DNA of 64,000 nt. Origin: Desulforhabdus sp. TSK (GTDB taxonomy: Bacteria > Desulfobacterota > Syntrophobacteria > Syntrophobacterales > Syntrophobacteraceae). The notes below the pieces were generated by a model. The model was not told where the DNA came from. It made no database searches and saw only the letters and a program-made list of their open reading frames with translations. Location: NCBI RefSeq assembly GCF_022836495.1, contig NZ_BQXM01000003.1:65843-129842 (forward strand). The letters run 5' to 3'. The translations under genes were made by a program, and so were the position numbers. Below are positions 25,928-34,290 of the stretch, in pieces; the stretch's first letter is position 1; the number at the start of each line of letters is the position of its first letter.

Positions 25928-26368
25928 TGTGTTTCCTCCGACAAAATCGAGCTATCCGTGACAGAGCTCGGAATATTTAAAACAGATCACTCTGAGGGGC
26001 TGCAGCGCCTTTCTCCCCAAAGGGTCACTTCACGCTTCCGGCACATGGACTCGGTGCGATGCCGCGCGAAATGCCGGACCAAGAGTTGTTCCGCGTCATT
26101 ATATGTTTCCGGGTCTCTATAAATCAACCAATAGTTCCGCCAGGAGGGCGGCAACGGTTGCCGCACCGGCTCCTTTCCTTGAAATCCTTCCCAGGGGTGA
26201 TTAATCAGAATTTTGTATGGCTGCATCGAGCTGCTTGTGGACGGGACACCCGGCAGTTTTCTTCCAGGGGCGCTCATGCTTTCAGAAACCTGAAAGCCGC
26301 TTCCATCTGGAGGGAGCGCGGCGCCCGCTTCGGCCGAAAATGTAGATCGAGGGGGAGTGTAAAGACCG
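25928..26368. other. Intergenic region upstream of the selenoprotein-like gene
   Basis: About 440 bases. The only candidate gene is the weak minus-strand reading frame at 25987-26277, listed separately. No clear promoter is seen for the gene at 26369. Confidence 0.4.
25987..26277 (-). CDS. Possible small hypothetical protein
   Basis: An open frame of 96 codons. The segment YKILINHPWEGFQG and the aromatic WRNYWLIYRDPETYN look more protein-like than a chance frame, and the tail has two Cys. The start has only a weak ribosome site, and an internal ATG at 26226 has none. It would be on the same strand as cooC, upstream of it. I do not recognise a family. Confidence 0.3.
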   Translation of the reverse strand: MSAPGRKLPGVPSTSSSMQPYKILINHPWEGFQGKEPVRQPLPPSWRNYWLIYRDPETYNDAEQLLVRHFARHRTESMCRKREVTLWGERRCSPSE

Positions 26369-26713
26369 ATGGAGCAGTGTATCGTATTTCAGAAGGAAAT
26401 GTTGATCGACCCGATTCATGTCCATGTGGAGGGGAACGAACCGGATTTCTATGATGCCCGACGGGCAGCCGACAGAACAGCTGCCGGCAGAGGGGACGAG
26501 CCGATGCTGTTGGCATGGTTTGACCGATCGAAGGGTGAATTCTCTCCACGGGTGGAATGAAGCAGCGCAAAGAAGCCGGGCTGGCTTCTTTATGCGGAAT
26601 CCCGCGGCGGCAATATCGTAGTGGACATCAACCGCGGTGAGTACGTGTTCATCTACCGGGATGCGTGTGATACGCATGAAAATGAGAAAAAGGAGGATGT
26701 GTCGAAGCAATGA
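26369..26713 (+). CDS. Candidate selenoprotein of the AF1514-like (DUF5619) family, UGA at codon 64 read as Sec
   Basis: ATG 26369 to TGA 26711-26713 is one frame of 114 amino-acid codons interrupted only by TGA at 26558-26560. The half before it ends MLLAWFDRSKGEFSPRVE. The half after continues KKPGWLLYAESRGGN then YVFIYRD. From memory, AF1514-like proteins carry these blocks in one chain with Cys between them. Position 64 is therefore a natural Cys/Sec site. A 9-bp stem-loop fitting bacterial SECIS rules starts 9 bases after the UGA. The true stop overlaps the thioredoxin start (ATGA), so ribosomes must pass the UGA for coupling. A G-rich ribosome site (26351-26356) is 12 bases upstream of the ATG. 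The biochemical role is unknown, probably redox. Confidence 0.75.
26569..26591 (+). promoter_or_regulatory. Candidate bacterial SECIS stem-loop
   Basis: AAAGAAGCC at 26569-26577 pairs perfectly with 26583-26591. The loop is GGGCT (26578-26582). The loop begins 17 bases after the UGA, within the 16-37 base window known for bSECIS, and has G in the first two loop positions. Two GC pairs (26567-26568 with 26594-26595) extend the stem past a small bulge. Confidence 0.7.
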
Positions 26714-27162
26714 ATCAAGACAGTATTCTCGTTGGCTGCGCCCATTGCGGGGCCAAGAACCGCGTTCCAGGGAATCGCGTGAGGGAGCAGGCTGTCTGCG
26801 GCAAGTGCCGGCGCCCCCTTTCAATGGCGAACCGTTATCCCGACGGGGCCGTAGATGTAATCGACAGGGATTTCAACACACAGATCCTGGCTTTTCCCGG
26901 GCCGGTATTTGTGTTTTTTTGGTCTCCCAATTGCGGGTACTGCAGAAGGATGCTCCCCGATGTGGATACCCTGGCGCGGGATTATGCCGGCCGCATCAAG
27001 TTCGCCAAGGTTCTGCTGGATCAGAACCCTGTTTCCGGCTCCAACTACGCGGTCCAGAGTGTCCCGACACTCATTTTCATGAAAAAAGGGAGGCAGGTGG
27101 ATCGCGTTACGGGAGCCCTGCCCCGAATGGAGCTGGATCGCTACCTCAGCAGGCTGTTGTGA
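26710..27162 (+). CDS. Thioredoxin with N-terminal zinc finger (TrxC-like), CGYC active site
   Basis: Protein of 150 residues. Cys10, 13, 30 and 33 form a TrxC-type zinc motif (CAHC, CGKC). The thioredoxin domain follows with active site W71-SPN-Cys75-Gly-Tyr-Cys78 and cis-Pro loop SVPTLIF. The ATG overlaps the stop of the UGA-containing gene by ATGA, so it is probably coupled to it. The AGGAGG at 26691 lies 13 bases upstream. CGYC instead of CGPC changes the redox potential. A reductant for the upstream selenoprotein is the natural guess. Confidence 0.9.
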   Translation: MNQDSILVGCAHCGAKNRVPGNRVREQAVCGKCRRPLSMANRYPDGAVDVIDRDFNTQILAFPGPVFVFFWSPNCGYCRRMLPDVDTLARDYAGRIKFAKVLLDQNPVSGSNYAVQSVPTLIFMKKGRQVDRVTGALPRMELDRYLSRLL

Positions 27163-27370
27163 TTGATCCGCATCTTCTCTGGTTCTGCAGTGTCGATCCC
27201 TGGCAGGGCGGGCACCTTCGGTACCCACCTCACCAGGGATATACCGCGCTGCAGGGAAACCATCCATCGTATGCCCTGTCATGGCGGGGCATGACGGCCT
27301 GAGCGCATGTGCCAAAGAAATTCAAATTCAACGTCCATGGCTGACACCGAGGCTTTTTCAGCCTCCATGA

Positions 27371-29044
27371 TCATTCGGCTTCCAGCTTCCCCTGGATCTC
27401 CAGGAGACGACGAGAAGCGACTTCGTCCGTTGAATAATCCGGCAGAAGGATAGGAGCCACCATAGGATTTTCGACACCCGCTTCGACCAGCTCCTTCTCG
27501 TATTTCACCACGTGATCCAGAGTCAACTTCTTCAATTCCACCCCGCCATTGACGTACCTGGCCGCAGCGGCTCCGGAGCGACGCCCGAAGGTGATGACAT
27601 CCTGGAGGCTGTTGCCCATGAGGCGGTTTTCACCGTGCAATCCTCCTGTGCATTCCCCTGCGCTGTAGAGGCCGGGAATCGTCGTTTCACAGTCGGCATT
27701 GATGGCGATGCCGCCGTTTTGATAATGAAGCGTCGGGTAAACGAGCATGGGCTCCTTGCTGATATCGATGCCATGGCGTTCGAATTGGATGAACTTGGCG
27801 GGAAGCTCACGACGCACCGTCCCCTCTCCATGGAGCAGGTCGATCATGGGTGAATCCAGCCACAAGCCATAACGACCGGTGGGGGTGATGACGGCCTTTC
27901 CGACTTCCAGGGCTTCCTTGATCAACTCGGCGGATTCCACATCGCGAGGCTCCAGGGGAAAGCAGAACTGCTCGCCGTCGATGTTGAGGACGTGGGCCCC
28001 CAGACCGCGGACCTTTTCGGTGATGAGCAAACCGACATTCTGTTCGGGATAGGCCACACCGGTGGGGTGGTACTGGGTCGAGAACAGGCAGGTGGAGCCT
28101 ACCCCCGCACGGTAGCACATGACCACGCCGTCCATGGTGGCGCCGTAGTGGTTGGTGCAGGCAAAGCCTTTGATGTGCAGACGGCCGTTGCCCCCCGTGG
28201 CGATGATGGTGGCCTTGGCTTTGGCGATGAAGAACTCACGGGTTTCCATATTGTAGAGGATCGCCCCTGCACACTTCCCGTCTTCGTCGAGGATCAACTC
28301 CACAGCCGGGCAGAATTCAAGGATGGTGATCTGATCGCCCCGGTTGCGGGCCTCGTCCCGCAGGACACGCATGATTTCAGCACCCGTCATGTCGCCGGCG
28401 GAATTCATGCGCTTGCGGCTGGAACCGCCGAAATGCCGGGAAATGAGCCGGCCGTCGGGGAACTTGTTGAACATCATGCCGAGGCTTTCCAGCCAGGCGA
28501 TGGAAAGGGGTGCATCATGGGCCAGGGCGGCTACCAGGTCCGACTGGTTGGTGAAGTGGCCGCCACCGATGGTGTCCATATAATGGTAGTAGGGAGAATC
28601 GGATTCCTGGACTGCAGCCTGAATACCACCTTCCGCCATCATGGTGTTGGCATCCCCATGGCGCAGCTTGGTCGTCATGATGACGCGGACTCCCGCATCG
28701 GCGGCCAGGAGCGCTGCGGAGGTTCCCGCACCACCACCGCCGACGATGAGAACGTCGGTTTCGAAATCGGGATTCGAAAGGTCTACATTTTCAGGGCGCA
28801 GCATGGAACGGGATTCCAGCATGGAAGCGATTTCTTCAGGCAGAACCAGTCCTTTGTCGGGACCCGTCCGGATAGGACGTCGGCCTTCTTTTTGATAATC
28901 CGGATGAAATTTTTCCAGAACGACAGCCCGCTCTTCCAGGCTCAGTGCAGGGAAGTTCTCGCCGCGGCGCGCCTTTTCCATGCGTGCCGGCCGAGTGGCT
29001 TCAACCCGTTTGATCAATTCTTTCATTTCCGGAGTGTAACCCAT
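27371..29044 (-). CDS. frdA: Fumarate reductase/succinate dehydrogenase flavoprotein subunit
   Basis: Protein of 557 residues from ATG 29044 (GAGGAG eight bases upstream). About 95 residues precede the FAD motif GGGGAG (102-107), unusual for SdhA/FrdA. The segment that carries the covalent FAD His in FrdA (SHTVAAEGG) reads ANTMMAEGG, with Asn133 in that place, so FAD is probably bound non-covalently. Substrate-site motifs HPTG, EKVRG, HYQNGGI and ENRLMGNSL are present. It is the last gene of a four-gene set and should reduce fumarate or oxidise succinate in the cytoplasm with the three Fe-S subunits. Confidence 0.9.
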   Translation of the reverse strand: MGYTPEMKELIKRVEATRPARMEKARRGENFPALSLEERAVVLEKFHPDYQKEGRRPIRTGPDKGLVLPEEIASMLESRSMLRPENVDLSNPDFETDVLIVGGGGAGTSAALLAADAGVRVIMTTKLRHGDANTMMAEGGIQAAVQESDSPYYHYMDTIGGGHFTNQSDLVAALAHDAPLSIAWLESLGMMFNKFPDGRLISRHFGGSSRKRMNSAGDMTGAEIMRVLRDEARNRGDQITILEFCPAVELILDEDGKCAGAILYNMETREFFIAKAKATIIATGGNGRLHIKGFACTNHYGATMDGVVMCYRAGVGSTCLFSTQYHPTGVAYPEQNVGLLITEKVRGLGAHVLNIDGEQFCFPLEPRDVESAELIKEALEVGKAVITPTGRYGLWLDSPMIDLLHGEGTVRRELPAKFIQFERHGIDISKEPMLVYPTLHYQNGGIAINADCETTIPGLYSAGECTGGLHGENRLMGNSLQDVITFGRRSGAAAARYVNGGVELKKLTLDHVVKYEKELVEAGVENPMVAPILLPDYSTDEVASRRLLEIQGKLEAE

Positions 29045-29125
29045 CTTCAATTCTCCTCATATTCCCAAACAAATTTGAATATTCACCTTGCAAAATCATT
29101 CAGGGTTTACGGTAAAAGGGGTGCA

Positions 29126-29932
29126 TCAGAGATACGGATCGTTTGCGGGCAGCCAAGTGCCGTTGGGAGCCATGTCGGGTTCACGTTCCCTCTCCTTGTA
29201 GCGCTTTTCCAGTTCCCCATGGCTCATGGTCTGCAGGCTCTTCAGCATTTCGTCGTATTTGCCCGATTCGATTTCCTCAACACGTTTGGCCAGGTGCCGC
29301 GCCCTGGGCATGATGGCTCTGCCGTACATGCGGCGCGCCAGCTGAGCAATATGATACTGGGGCAGCTCACCCATGCAGCGACTGGCACACATACCGCACT
29401 GGATGCAGTCGAAGGAAATTTCGGCGGCCCGGGCAATGTCCCCCTGCTTCAACGCGGAAATATAGCCCAAGACATCGACGCCCATGGGGCACGCCTTGGT
29501 GCAATTGTTACAGGCCACACAACGGAAGAGCTCGGGATAGAGGGAAAAGATGATCTCCGGATTGGGCTCGAGATCCTCGATCTTGTAAGCGGCACGGTTC
29601 GCCGGATAGAAAGGGATCTGAGCCAGATACATGTCGGGCTCTACAACAGTTTGGCAGGCTAGGCCGAAATGCAGCTTGTAGTCTCCCGGTTTGCGATAGA
29701 CTGTCGGGCAGGCCCCGCAAATCCCCCCACGGCAGCCTGCGCCCCGCAGGAATTTGAAGCCCGCATATTCCATGGCTTTCATGATGGTCAGGGTTTCAGG
29801 AACTTCGTACCTTTTTCCCATGATATACACCGGGATGGTTGTCGCCCCTTCGGGAAGGATTGCCCGGTCGCCCGTGGCAACCTGGACTTTCTTTTTCTGC
29901 TTGGGTTCTTTGCTGTCATGATGATGAGACAT
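29126..29932 (-). CDS. frdB: Fumarate reductase iron-sulfur subunit
   Basis: Protein of 268 residues. A His-rich start (MSHHHDS), a ferredoxin-like domain with CRGGICGAC and a later Cys (GLACQTV) for [2Fe-2S], then CVACNNCTKACP and CIQCGMCASRC for the other clusters. AGGAGA lies before the ATG. It passes electrons between FrdA and the HdrB/HdrC-like subunits. The C-terminal charged tail after about residue 215 is longer than in E. coli FrdB. Confidence 0.9.
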   Translation of the reverse strand: MSHHHDSKEPKQKKKVQVATGDRAILPEGATTIPVYIMGKRYEVPETLTIMKAMEYAGFKFLRGAGCRGGICGACPTVYRKPGDYKLHFGLACQTVVEPDMYLAQIPFYPANRAAYKIEDLEPNPEIIFSLYPELFRCVACNNCTKACPMGVDVLGYISALKQGDIARAAEISFDCIQCGMCASRCMGELPQYHIAQLARRMYGRAIMPRARHLAKRVEEIESGKYDEMLKSLQTMSHGELEKRYKEREREPDMAPNGTWLPANDPYL

Positions 29933-30028
29933 TGTTCATTTCTCCTGAAAAAAACTGTGAGTAACTTCACCTGAGCATCAAAATCAATCCCCTGCGCTCA
30001 CCCATGGCCCTCTTCGGACGGCACGGAA

Positions 30029-30907
30029 TCAAACGGGGAAATTTTTATTCTTCAGCAACTCCACGGAGCACTCGCTGTTGAGGTCAAAGCGGCAGGCTTC
30101 CTGTCCCAAGCCCAGGGCCATGGCCAGCAGCTGAGTGAAATAGTAGACGGGAACTTCCCGGGAGATCTTATTTTTCTTTAGGACTTCCGGTTGCTTCTTG
30201 GAAAGATTGAATTCGCAGAGCGGGCAGCTGAGCACCATGGCTTCCGCTCCCGCCCGAATGGCGGACTCAAGGATTCTTCCACTCACATCGTGAGCAGCCT
30301 CGGGATTGGCCAAAATCTGGTATGAGCCACAGCATGTCGTGGCTTCGGGGAAATCGACGGGAGCAGCGCCAATGGCTTCCAAGAATTCCCCCATGATCCT
30401 GGTGTCCCCGATGGGCTCGATGGCGACATTGCGAGGCCGCATCAAGGTACAGCCATAATACATGGCGACCTTCAGCCCATTCAAAGGAACCTTCACGGCG
30501 TTGCGGACGGTATCCCATCCCACTTGATCGCGCAAAAAGTTGAGGAAGTGGAGGACTTCCACCTCCCCATGGTAATCCTTTTCTTCATTCATGAAATCAT
30601 TGATGGTTTTTCTCTTCACCTCATCTTGCCGCATCAGCAGGTTCGCCCGGGCCAGCGTGTTGTAGCACATGGAGCAAAGGGTGACGACCTTGTCGCTGCC
30701 CTGCTCCATGGCACGGACAAGGTCACGCACAGGAGCCACCTGGTGAATGAGATCATCATCGGCGAGAGAATGGACGGCACCGCAGCAGTTCCAGCGGGTC
30801 AATTCCTCGAAATCCACACCGAGGGCGGCCATCGAGGCGACTGCAGCGTCCTCCAGGTTCTTCGCTTTCGTCTTGAGGGTACATCCCGGATAATAGCTGA
30901 CTTTCAT
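30029..30907 (-). CDS. frdE: HdrB/SdhE-like CCG-domain subunit of fumarate reductase
   Basis: Protein of 292 residues with two CCG modules: CTLKTKAK, NCCGAVH, CSMCYN and CTLMRP, TCCGSYQ, CPLCEFN. In HdrB and SdhE these bind non-cubane [4Fe-4S] or zinc sites. GAGGAG lies four bases before the ATG. In type E succinate:quinone reductases such a subunit replaces the cytochrome b anchor. With no membrane helices here, the complex is probably soluble or peripheral. Confidence 0.88.
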   Translation of the reverse strand: MKVSYYPGCTLKTKAKNLEDAAVASMAALGVDFEELTRWNCCGAVHSLADDDLIHQVAPVRDLVRAMEQGSDKVVTLCSMCYNTLARANLLMRQDEVKRKTINDFMNEEKDYHGEVEVLHFLNFLRDQVGWDTVRNAVKVPLNGLKVAMYYGCTLMRPRNVAIEPIGDTRIMGEFLEAIGAAPVDFPEATTCCGSYQILANPEAAHDVSGRILESAIRAGAEAMVLSCPLCEFNLSKKQPEVLKKNKISREVPVYYFTQLLAMALGLGQEACRFDLNSECSVELLKNKNFPV

Positions 30908-30916
30908 AATACTCCT

Positions 30917-31324
30917 CTAACTTGTCAATTTTCTGAAGCAGCTGACCATAGCAATCTGAGGCAAGTCCCGCATCGTCTCGGCATCCAACGATGATGGCTC
31001 GAACATATTGACGTTTTTCCGAAGTGTGAGGAGCCGGAGAGCTTCCATGACCTTGGCGATATCCAGCCCTCTCGGGCAATTCACCGTGCAGGAATGGCAG
31101 GATGCGCACATCCAGTAGCTCTTGACCTCCTCAAGAGCCTCTTCCATCCCCAGCTGAGCCATGCGCATGATCCTGCGGGGAACGGTGTCCACCTTGTCGG
31201 ACATGGGGCACGCCCCGCCGCAGGTGCCGCACTGAAAGCACAAATTGATGTCCTGCCCGCTGAGCTTGATGACTTTGTCGATGAAGTCACGCTTGATGGT
31301 TTTCTCTGAAATTTCGATCGGCAT
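30917..31324 (-). CDS. frdF: HdrC-like iron-sulfur subunit of fumarate reductase
   Basis: Protein of 135 residues starting at ATG 31324 with GAGGG five bases upstream. A frame extension to 31447 is not supported. Two [4Fe-4S] motifs, CFQCGTCGGACP and CASCHSCTVNCP, as in HdrC. It is the first gene of frdF-frdE-frdB-frdA, 10 bases before frdE. Together FrdE and FrdF resemble HdrB and HdrC, so the electron donor may be a thiol, quinone or heterodisulfide-type carrier. The donor is not shown by sequence. Confidence 0.88.
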   Translation of the reverse strand: MPIEISEKTIKRDFIDKVIKLSGQDINLCFQCGTCGGACPMSDKVDTVPRRIMRMAQLGMEEALEEVKSYWMCASCHSCTVNCPRGLDIAKVMEALRLLTLRKNVNMFEPSSLDAETMRDLPQIAMVSCFRKLTS

Positions 31325-32064
31325 GTCGTCCCTCATTTTGTATAAATGTTTACTCAAAAAACCGGTCACCCGCTGCTCATGGGGGCTCTGCCCCACCTTC
31401 AGGGAATGCTCCCTCGAGATCCCCGTGGGGAGCGGCGCTTCAGGCAACGCATCCCTGGAGATGCATACCCCATGCAGGATGAAAACCAGTCACGTAATGC
31501 TTTACTTTGCAGGCAGCTTAACCTATTCCGGCAAACTGAAACACTGCAAGCCGGAAAAAATAGAGAGCCCCTTGAATGGACAGGCGGGATATGATGTGAT
31601 TTTGCCGAACAAAACAGTGGAAAAAGCAGGGCCGAGGAGACACCGTGCAACCCCTGCATCTGGAAATTCGCATTTTCGCAGGAGGCGCTGGTTGCACAAA
31701 AACAAAAATCCGAAACTGACTTGACCACGGACATGGAACCCGGGCTACCCCACTTGGATGGTAAAGCATACCAGAACGTTAAAGAGCTTGCAGCATGAAT
31801 CGGTCACTATCAGCATGAGCACGAAAGCATCGAACAGTACAATTCGAGCATAGTTTTTTAAGCCATTTTGGGAGGTGTTGTCAATTTTTTTTCATTTTCT
31901 TTTGACAGTGAGCTCACAGCGCTCCCCCGAAGTCGCTCAACTTGGGGTTTCAAATTTTAGAAAAATCATTACAATCCCACCTCGCAGTGATACGACCCGA
32001 TGGCCAATCAGGAGGACAATGTATGCGCACAGGTGTGGGTTCATAGAAGAGGAAGGGATTGCCC
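31325..32064. other. Divergent intergenic region between frdF and the metallo-hydrolase gene
   Basis: About 740 bases with no supported gene and no clear promoter on either side. Short GC hairpins occur near 31380-31395 (GGGGCTCTGCCCC) and 31419-31428. The segment 31855-31905 is T-rich and holds TTGACA, but no -10 box lies at the right spacing. Confidence 0.45.
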
Positions 32065-32832
32065 ATGAAAATAAGAGTGCTCGGCGCATCCGGTTCCGAG
32101 CTCCCGGGACACAATTCCCCAGCGTTCCTGGTGGATGATTTTCTCCTCCTGGACGCGGGAACCATCTCTCTTTCCCTCGACCGGGATGCTCAGTGCCGCA
32201 TCAGCCACATCTTTCTAACCCATGCGCACCTCGACCATATCAAGGCGATCCCTTTTCTCCTGGACAATATTGTTTCCAGCCGGCAGAAGTGCAGGCTGAC
32301 GATTCTGAGCGGTCAGGATGTCCTGGACGACCTCCAAAAGCATGTTTTCAACAACAGGATCTGGCCGGATTTCAGCCGACTCCCCACCTCCGAAGCGCCC
32401 GTCATGCGCTTCCAGGAGCTCTCGACGGAGGGCTTTTTTCAAGTGAAGGAATATAAGATCTACCCCACACGGGTGGATCACCCCGTGCCGGCCTATGGCT
32501 ACCTGGTAGAGGAGGCCGGGGGCAACGCCTTCGTTTATACCGGCGATACCGGACCGACAGAACAGATCTGGTCACGCATGGCCGGGCACCGTGTCAAAGC
32601 TCTCATCACCGAAGTTTCCTTTCCCGATGAACTGCTGGCGCTGGCAAATATCTCGGGGCACCTCACCCCTTCCCTCCTCCAGGCAGAAATCTCCAAGATG
32701 CCCGAACTGCCGGAGAAGATCTACATCAGCCACCTGAAATCGTATTATAGAGCCGCCATCAGGAAGGAGCTCGGCCATGTCACGGCCCCTCCCATCATCC
32801 TGCTGGAAGACGACATGGTCCTGTGTGTTTAA
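32065..32832 (+). CDS. Metallo-beta-lactamase-fold phosphodiesterase (class II cyclic-nucleotide type)
   Basis: Protein of 255 residues from ATG 32065 with GGAAGGG nine bases upstream. A TTG six bases earlier is possible. The metal motif THAHLDH, the later VDHPVPAYGY, and YTGDTGPT support an MBL fold. The N-terminus VLGASGSELPG and HLTPS pattern resemble class II 3',5'-cyclic nucleotide phosphodiesterases. No signal peptide. The substrate is not certain. Confidence 0.78.
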   Translation: MKIRVLGASGSELPGHNSPAFLVDDFLLLDAGTISLSLDRDAQCRISHIFLTHAHLDHIKAIPFLLDNIVSSRQKCRLTILSGQDVLDDLQKHVFNNRIWPDFSRLPTSEAPVMRFQELSTEGFFQVKEYKIYPTRVDHPVPAYGYLVEEAGGNAFVYTGDTGPTEQIWSRMAGHRVKALITEVSFPDELLALANISGHLTPSLLQAEISKMPELPEKIYISHLKSYYRAAIRKELGHVTAPPIILLEDDMVLCV

Positions 32833-32873
32833 GCAAGAGGTGGTAAGGAGGCAGTGATAAGGAGGGATTAGGA

Positions 32874-32899
32874 GGTGGGTCACCGAAAGGTCACCCACC
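32874..32899. terminator. Hairpin between convergent genes
   Basis: GGTGGGT 32874-32880 pairs with ACCCACC 32893-32899. After one C-C mismatch, ACC pairs with GGT around a GAAA loop. It lies between the convergent metallo-hydrolase and acyl-CoA dehydrogenase genes and may serve both. No T run on either side. Confidence 0.5.
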
Positions 32900-32919
32900 C
32901 TGCAGTGACGCAGCCGAGA

Positions 32920-34068
32920 TTACTTCAACAATTCCCGGGCTACGATGAGGCGCTGGATTTCACTGGTGCCTTCATAGATCGTGGTAATGCGTGCATCCCG
33001 TGCATGACGCTCTACGGGAAAATCCGCCGTGTATCCATAACCGCCGAGGATTTGAATGGCATCATAGCAGGCCTTGTTGGCCGCTTCGGTGGCGTATACC
33101 TTTGCCATGGACGCTTCCTTGGCGTAATGCCGGCCCTGATCTTTCACGAAGGCCGCTCGCATCAGGAGCAACTGAGCTGCTTCCAGTCGCGTATAGTTGT
33201 CGGCAATCATCCACTGAATGGCCTGAAGATTGGCGATGGGTTTGTCGAATTGGATCCGCTCTTTGGCATAAGCTGTGGCACAATCCATGGCGGCCAGGCC
33301 GATGCCGAGCGCCATGGAGCCGATCCCGATGCGCCCGCCCGCCAGTTCGGCCGCGGCAATACGGAAGCCATCGTTCACTTTGCCCAGAACGTTTTCCCTG
33401 GGCACCCGGCAGTTTTCGAAAAGCAATTCATTGGTGGAGGAGGCGTGCTGCCCCATCTTCTTTTCATCCTTCCCCACGGTAAAACCGGGAAAAGACGGCT
33501 CCACGAGGAATGCCGTGATGCCCTTGCCCTTTCTCGCATCTTTGTCCGTCACTGCCCAAACGACGAAAACTCCGGCATATTCTGCGCTGGTGATGAAAAT
33601 CTTATTTCCGTTCAGGATATAATCATTGCCGTCCAGAACGGCGCTTGTCCGCATGGAGGCAGGGTCAGAGCCCGCGCAGGTTTCCGTGAGGCCGAAGCTG
33701 CCGGCGGGATATTCGCCGGAGCAAATGGGGGGAATGTATTTTTGCTTCTGTTCTTCGGTTCCCACTACCTGGATCACTTCAGCGACCATATTGGTCACGG
33801 AGGTGGTCACCGCAGTGGAGGCACAACCGCGTCCAAGCTCCGTCATGGCAAGGGAAAAAGCGACCGCCCCGGCTCCTGTTCCGCCGTAGGCCGGATCAAT
33901 GTTGAGGCCCATGAAGCCCAGTTCCGCCAGTTTTTTCAAATTACTTTTGAGAATGTCCCGATTCTTGGTCTGATCCAGCTCTGCAGCCACGGGCTCCAGT
34001 TCGCGCTTGGCAAATTTGGCAGCGGTATCTTGAATGATTTTCTGTTCTTCAGTCAGTTCGAAGTTCAT
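32920..34068 (-). CDS. Acyl-CoA dehydrogenase
   Basis: Protein of 382 residues, typical of short-chain acyl-CoA dehydrogenases. FAD-binding [14 protein letters not shown] and [11 protein letters not shown], catalytic Glu in YEGTSEIQR near the C-terminus. GGAG lies six bases before the ATG. It converts a short acyl-CoA to the enoyl-CoA in the cytoplasm and passes electrons to ETF. It is third after thiolase and hydroxyacyl-CoA dehydrogenase on the same strand, as in butyrate oxidation clusters. No crotonase or etfAB is in the window. Confidence 0.93.
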   Translation of the reverse strand: MNFELTEEQKIIQDTAAKFAKRELEPVAAELDQTKNRDILKSNLKKLAELGFMGLNIDPAYGGTGAGAVAFSLAMTELGRGCASTAVTTSVTNMVAEVIQVVGTEEQKQKYIPPICSGEYPAGSFGLTETCAGSDPASMRTSAVLDGNDYILNGNKIFITSAEYAGVFVVWAVTDKDARKGKGITAFLVEPSFPGFTVGKDEKKMGQHASSTNELLFENCRVPRENVLGKVNDGFRIAAAELAGGRIGIGSMALGIGLAAMDCATAYAKERIQFDKPIANLQAIQWMIADNYTRLEAAQLLLMRAAFVKDQGRHYAKEASMAKVYATEAANKACYDAIQILGGYGYTADFPVERHARDARITTIYEGTSEIQRLIVARELLK

Positions 34069-34242
34069 TAGAGCTCCATCTTGTTAGCATTAGAAGTCGT
34101 ATAGAATGAGATTCTCTTGGAAACGAGCGGGAAAACCATCGCTCCGGGACCAGGCGGGGAGTCTGTGACCGGCGATGCAAAGCCTTTCCCCTGAGTGCCC
34201 GCTCCCGTCGGCATGGCAGCCCATAAGAACATCCTCCACGCT

Positions 34243-34272
34243 CCGCCCCTCTCCCCAAAGGGCGAGGGGCGG
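34243..34272. repeat. GC-rich hairpin between the hydroxyacyl-CoA and acyl-CoA dehydrogenase genes
   Basis: CCGCCCCTC 34243-34251 pairs exactly with GAGGGGCGG 34264-34272. It lies 18 bases past the hbd stop. It lacks a T run on the minus strand and looks like a dispersed intergenic palindrome or an mRNA-stabilising stem within the operon. Confidence 0.5.
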
Positions 34273-34290
34273 AACTTTCAGGACAGGCTT

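Noticed and set aside
26369-26713. Simple frameshift or nonsense pseudogene explanation for the split AF1514-like gene
   Set aside because: Both halves are in the same frame, so there is no frameshift. The stem-loop at SECIS distance and the intact ATGA coupling make random decay less likely, though a nonsense mutation is not fully excluded.
27992-29662. 556-codon open frame antisense to frdA and frdB
   Set aside because: It crosses the frdA-frdB gap and has no domain. Shadow of high-GC coding.
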